This document shows positions 34,173-35,462 of a stretch of DNA of 35,462 nucleotides, piece by piece. Both the position numbers and the translations under genes were made by a program. The stretch's first letter is position 1. Each line of letters starts with the position of its first letter. This DNA is from a bacterium (GTDB taxonomy: Bacteria > Sumerlaeota > Sumerlaeia > SLMS01), in contig WGMQ01000091.1 of NCBI GenBank assembly GCA_016125005.1, forward strand, positions 1-35,462. Direction: 5' to 3'. The notes under the pieces are model-generated. The model had not been told where the DNA came from. It worked only from the letters and a program-made list of their open reading frames with translations, and ran no database searches.

Positions 34173-34432
34173 CAGCGTTGCTCGAGCGTTTCCACCGCGT
34201 TGCGAAGGCTGACGATGACCTGCCCGAGGAGTTGCTCCTCCTCGTCATTCAGGTTACCCTTCGTCTTTTCTTCGAGGATCTCCAACAGGGTCAGTTCGTA
34301 TTCGGCACGACGCAGGTCCACCGGGTTTGGTTGACCCGTTGCCGGGTTGGGAACGAGTCCAAGGTGCAGCATCGCCTGAAGTTGATGCAATTGGACGATC
34401 ATCAGTAGACTCGGGGTCGGCAGGACACTCAT
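34172..34432 (-). CDS. DUF1844 family protein
   Basis: 86 residues. The sequence LPTPSLLMIV, HLGLVPNPATGQPNP and the helix LLEILEEKTKGNLNDEEEQLL match the DUF1844 pattern closely. The family is short, cytoplasmic and of unknown function, seen in deltaproteobacteria, planctomycetes and related lineages. It begins the leftward cluster with nadD. Its ATG (34432-34430) overlaps the ATG of the divergent membrane protein gene, so its promoter must lie inside that gene. No clear ribosome-binding site is visible. Confidence 0.85.
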   Translation of the reverse strand: MSVLPTPSLLMIVQLHQLQAMLHLGLVPNPATGQPNPVDLRRAEYELTLLEILEEKTKGNLNDEEEQLLGQVIVSLRNAVETLEQR

Positions 34433-35462
34433 GGATTTGATCCGTCAGGAAGATAGTAGTCAGGCAACAGCCCCATTGCAGCCGGAGTCCGGCCTGTCCG
34501 TCAAACAGCTCTTGGCCGCGGCCGGGATTCTCTTCGCGGTGCTCTGTCTTTTTCACGGGCCGCTCCTGATTGGAACTCAGATCTACTGCGGCGGCGACGT
34601 GGTGAACTACTTCCTGCCGCTTCGCATCCAGCAGCTCCACCACGGCTGGTTCGCCGGTTGGGGACCGGAGACCTTCTCGGGCTATCCGATCCTCGACAAC
34701 ATCCAAAGTGGCGCATTTTACCCGCTCAATTGGCTACATGTCGTCTGGGGTTCGCCCGCGCGGGTGGTGACGCTGCTGGTGCTGCTGAACATGTATGTCG
34801 GCGGCATCGGCATGTTCTGCCTGCTGCGCGGCTGGTGCGGAATGGCGGCGTCGGTGCTCGGGGCGGTCGCGTGGATGTGCAGCGGGTACCAGCTCGGCAA
34901 GATGGCGTTTGGGATCAGCGTGTTCATGGAGTCGCTGGCGTGGGTTCCGTGGATGATGCTCGCGATTGAGCGCCAGTCCTGGGCGGCGGGTCGTGGCCGC
35001 GGATGGGTAGGAGTGCTGGGGCTGCTCGGCGGCATCCAACTGCTCGCGGGCGCCCCGCAGATCGTCCAGATCACCTGGGCAGGACTTTCGGTCTGGACCA
35101 TCGGACGATTCGTTGCCGCTCCCCGCGAAGCGCGATTCGCTTTACTGAAGGGATTCGCCGTGGCCGTTGCCATCACGTTGATGATGGCGTGGCCGATGCT
35201 CATCGGAGCGATGCGATTCCAGGCCAACGCGGTGCAGCGTGCCACGGAAGGGGGCCTTGCTTACCTATCGACCGATTCCGTGCAGCCGCATCACCTCATC
35301 ACCTGGCTGGCGCCGGGATTCTTCGCCCCGGGGAATTACGAGGGCGTCTATTGGGGCGGCACGACTGGCTGGGGTGAAATCAACGCCTTCGTCGGATCCG
35401 GGCTGCTGGTGCTGGCGCTCGCCGGTGCCGTCGTGGCCCTGATCGGTTGGCGGAAGGCGGAT
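34431..35462 (+). CDS. YfhO-like multi-pass membrane protein (partial, 3' end outside window)
   Basis: An open frame of 344 codons runs from the ATG at 34431 to the window edge with no stop. AGGAC lies about five bases upstream. After a 25-residue polar start comes the first helix (about 28-46). An extracytoplasmic loop with YFLPLRIQQL and FSGYPILDNIQSGAFYPLNW follows, which is the pattern of YfhO/GT-C-like membrane glycosyltransferases. Further helices lie at about 107-127, 138-150, 160-175, 190-212, 230-260 and after 320. It probably glycosylates envelope polymers from a lipid-linked donor. Sense-strand composition and the YfhO pattern both support it. Confidence 0.82.
   Translation, partial: MDLIRQEDSSQATAPLQPESGLSVKQLLAAAGILFAVLCLFHGPLLIGTQIYCGGDVVNYFLPLRIQQLHHGWFAGWGPETFSGYPILDNIQSGAFYPLNWLHVVWGSPARVVTLLVLLNMYVGGIGMFCLLRGWCGMAASVLGAVAWMCSGYQLGKMAFGISVFMESLAWVPWMMLAIERQSWAAGRGRGWVGVLGLLGGIQLLAGAPQIVQITWAGLSVWTIGRFVAAPREARFALLKGFAVAVAITLMMAWPMLIGAMRFQANAVQRATEGGLAYLSTDSVQPHHLITWLAPGFFAPGNYEGVYWGGTTGWGEINAFVGSGLLVLALAGAVVALIGWRKAD

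Overview
This is a GC-rich bacterial window, about two thirds G+C by eye. Secreted proteins with Sec, Tat and lipobox signals, periplasm-type redox proteins and long extracellular repeat proteins suggest a Gram-negative-type cell envelope. The host cannot be named from sequence alone. The DUF1844 gene, Thr-Pro-rich linkers, LamG domains and a sialate-O-acetylesterase-type enzyme would fit a planctomycete-like or candidate-phylum bacterium (for example Sumerlaeota or Hydrogenedentota), but this is only an impression.

Left flank (1-5.7 kb), housekeeping: a secreted peroxiredoxin overlapping a DUF1223 protein, a six-helix membrane protein, a glycosyltransferase-recX pair, folE (GTP cyclohydrolase I), a DUF218/YdcF-like envelope protein and an intact tRNA-Gly(CCC).

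Mobile element (5.73-16.19 kb): a 10.4-kb element is inserted in the 3' part of tRNA-Gly. It is bounded by a 46-bp direct repeat (44/46 identical), and a 32-bp paired-site repeat lies just inside each end. It carries a tyrosine integrase, an AlpA-like HTH protein and a Toprim/ATPase primase-helicase. It also has a separate gene that duplicates the primase's C-terminal domain, several unknown proteins and one isolated tape-measure-like gene on the opposite strand. No capsid, portal, terminase or lysis gene is recognisable. The gene set looks like a phage satellite (P4/PICI-like) rather than a complete prophage. The integrase leads a run of five genes in which every junction is an ATGA overlap, and two of the five genes are under 40 codons.

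Right of the element (16.2-18.2 kb): a secreted cyanophycinase-like protein lies between the right attachment repeat and a third, decayed tRNA-Gly 3' fragment. This suggests an older insertion at the same tRNA.

18.2-27.4 kb: a histidine kinase/response regulator pair is divergent from a 1502-residue secreted beta-helix protein with an internal 786-bp-period duplication and a LamG domain nested in an Ig-like domain. A secreted metallophosphoesterase-LamG protein follows.

27.4-34.4 kb: a tightly packed leftward cluster holds DUF1844, nadD, a rhodanese, rsmB, a sialate-O-acetylesterase-like enzyme, a Tat metallophosphoesterase and a glycosyltransferase. The window ends in a divergent YfhO-like membrane protein whose ATG shares bases with the DUF1844 ATG.

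A further observation is an over-represented octamer, GTCTATAC. Nine copies fall in the two flanks in three reading frames, and none lies between 5.3 and 27.0 kb.
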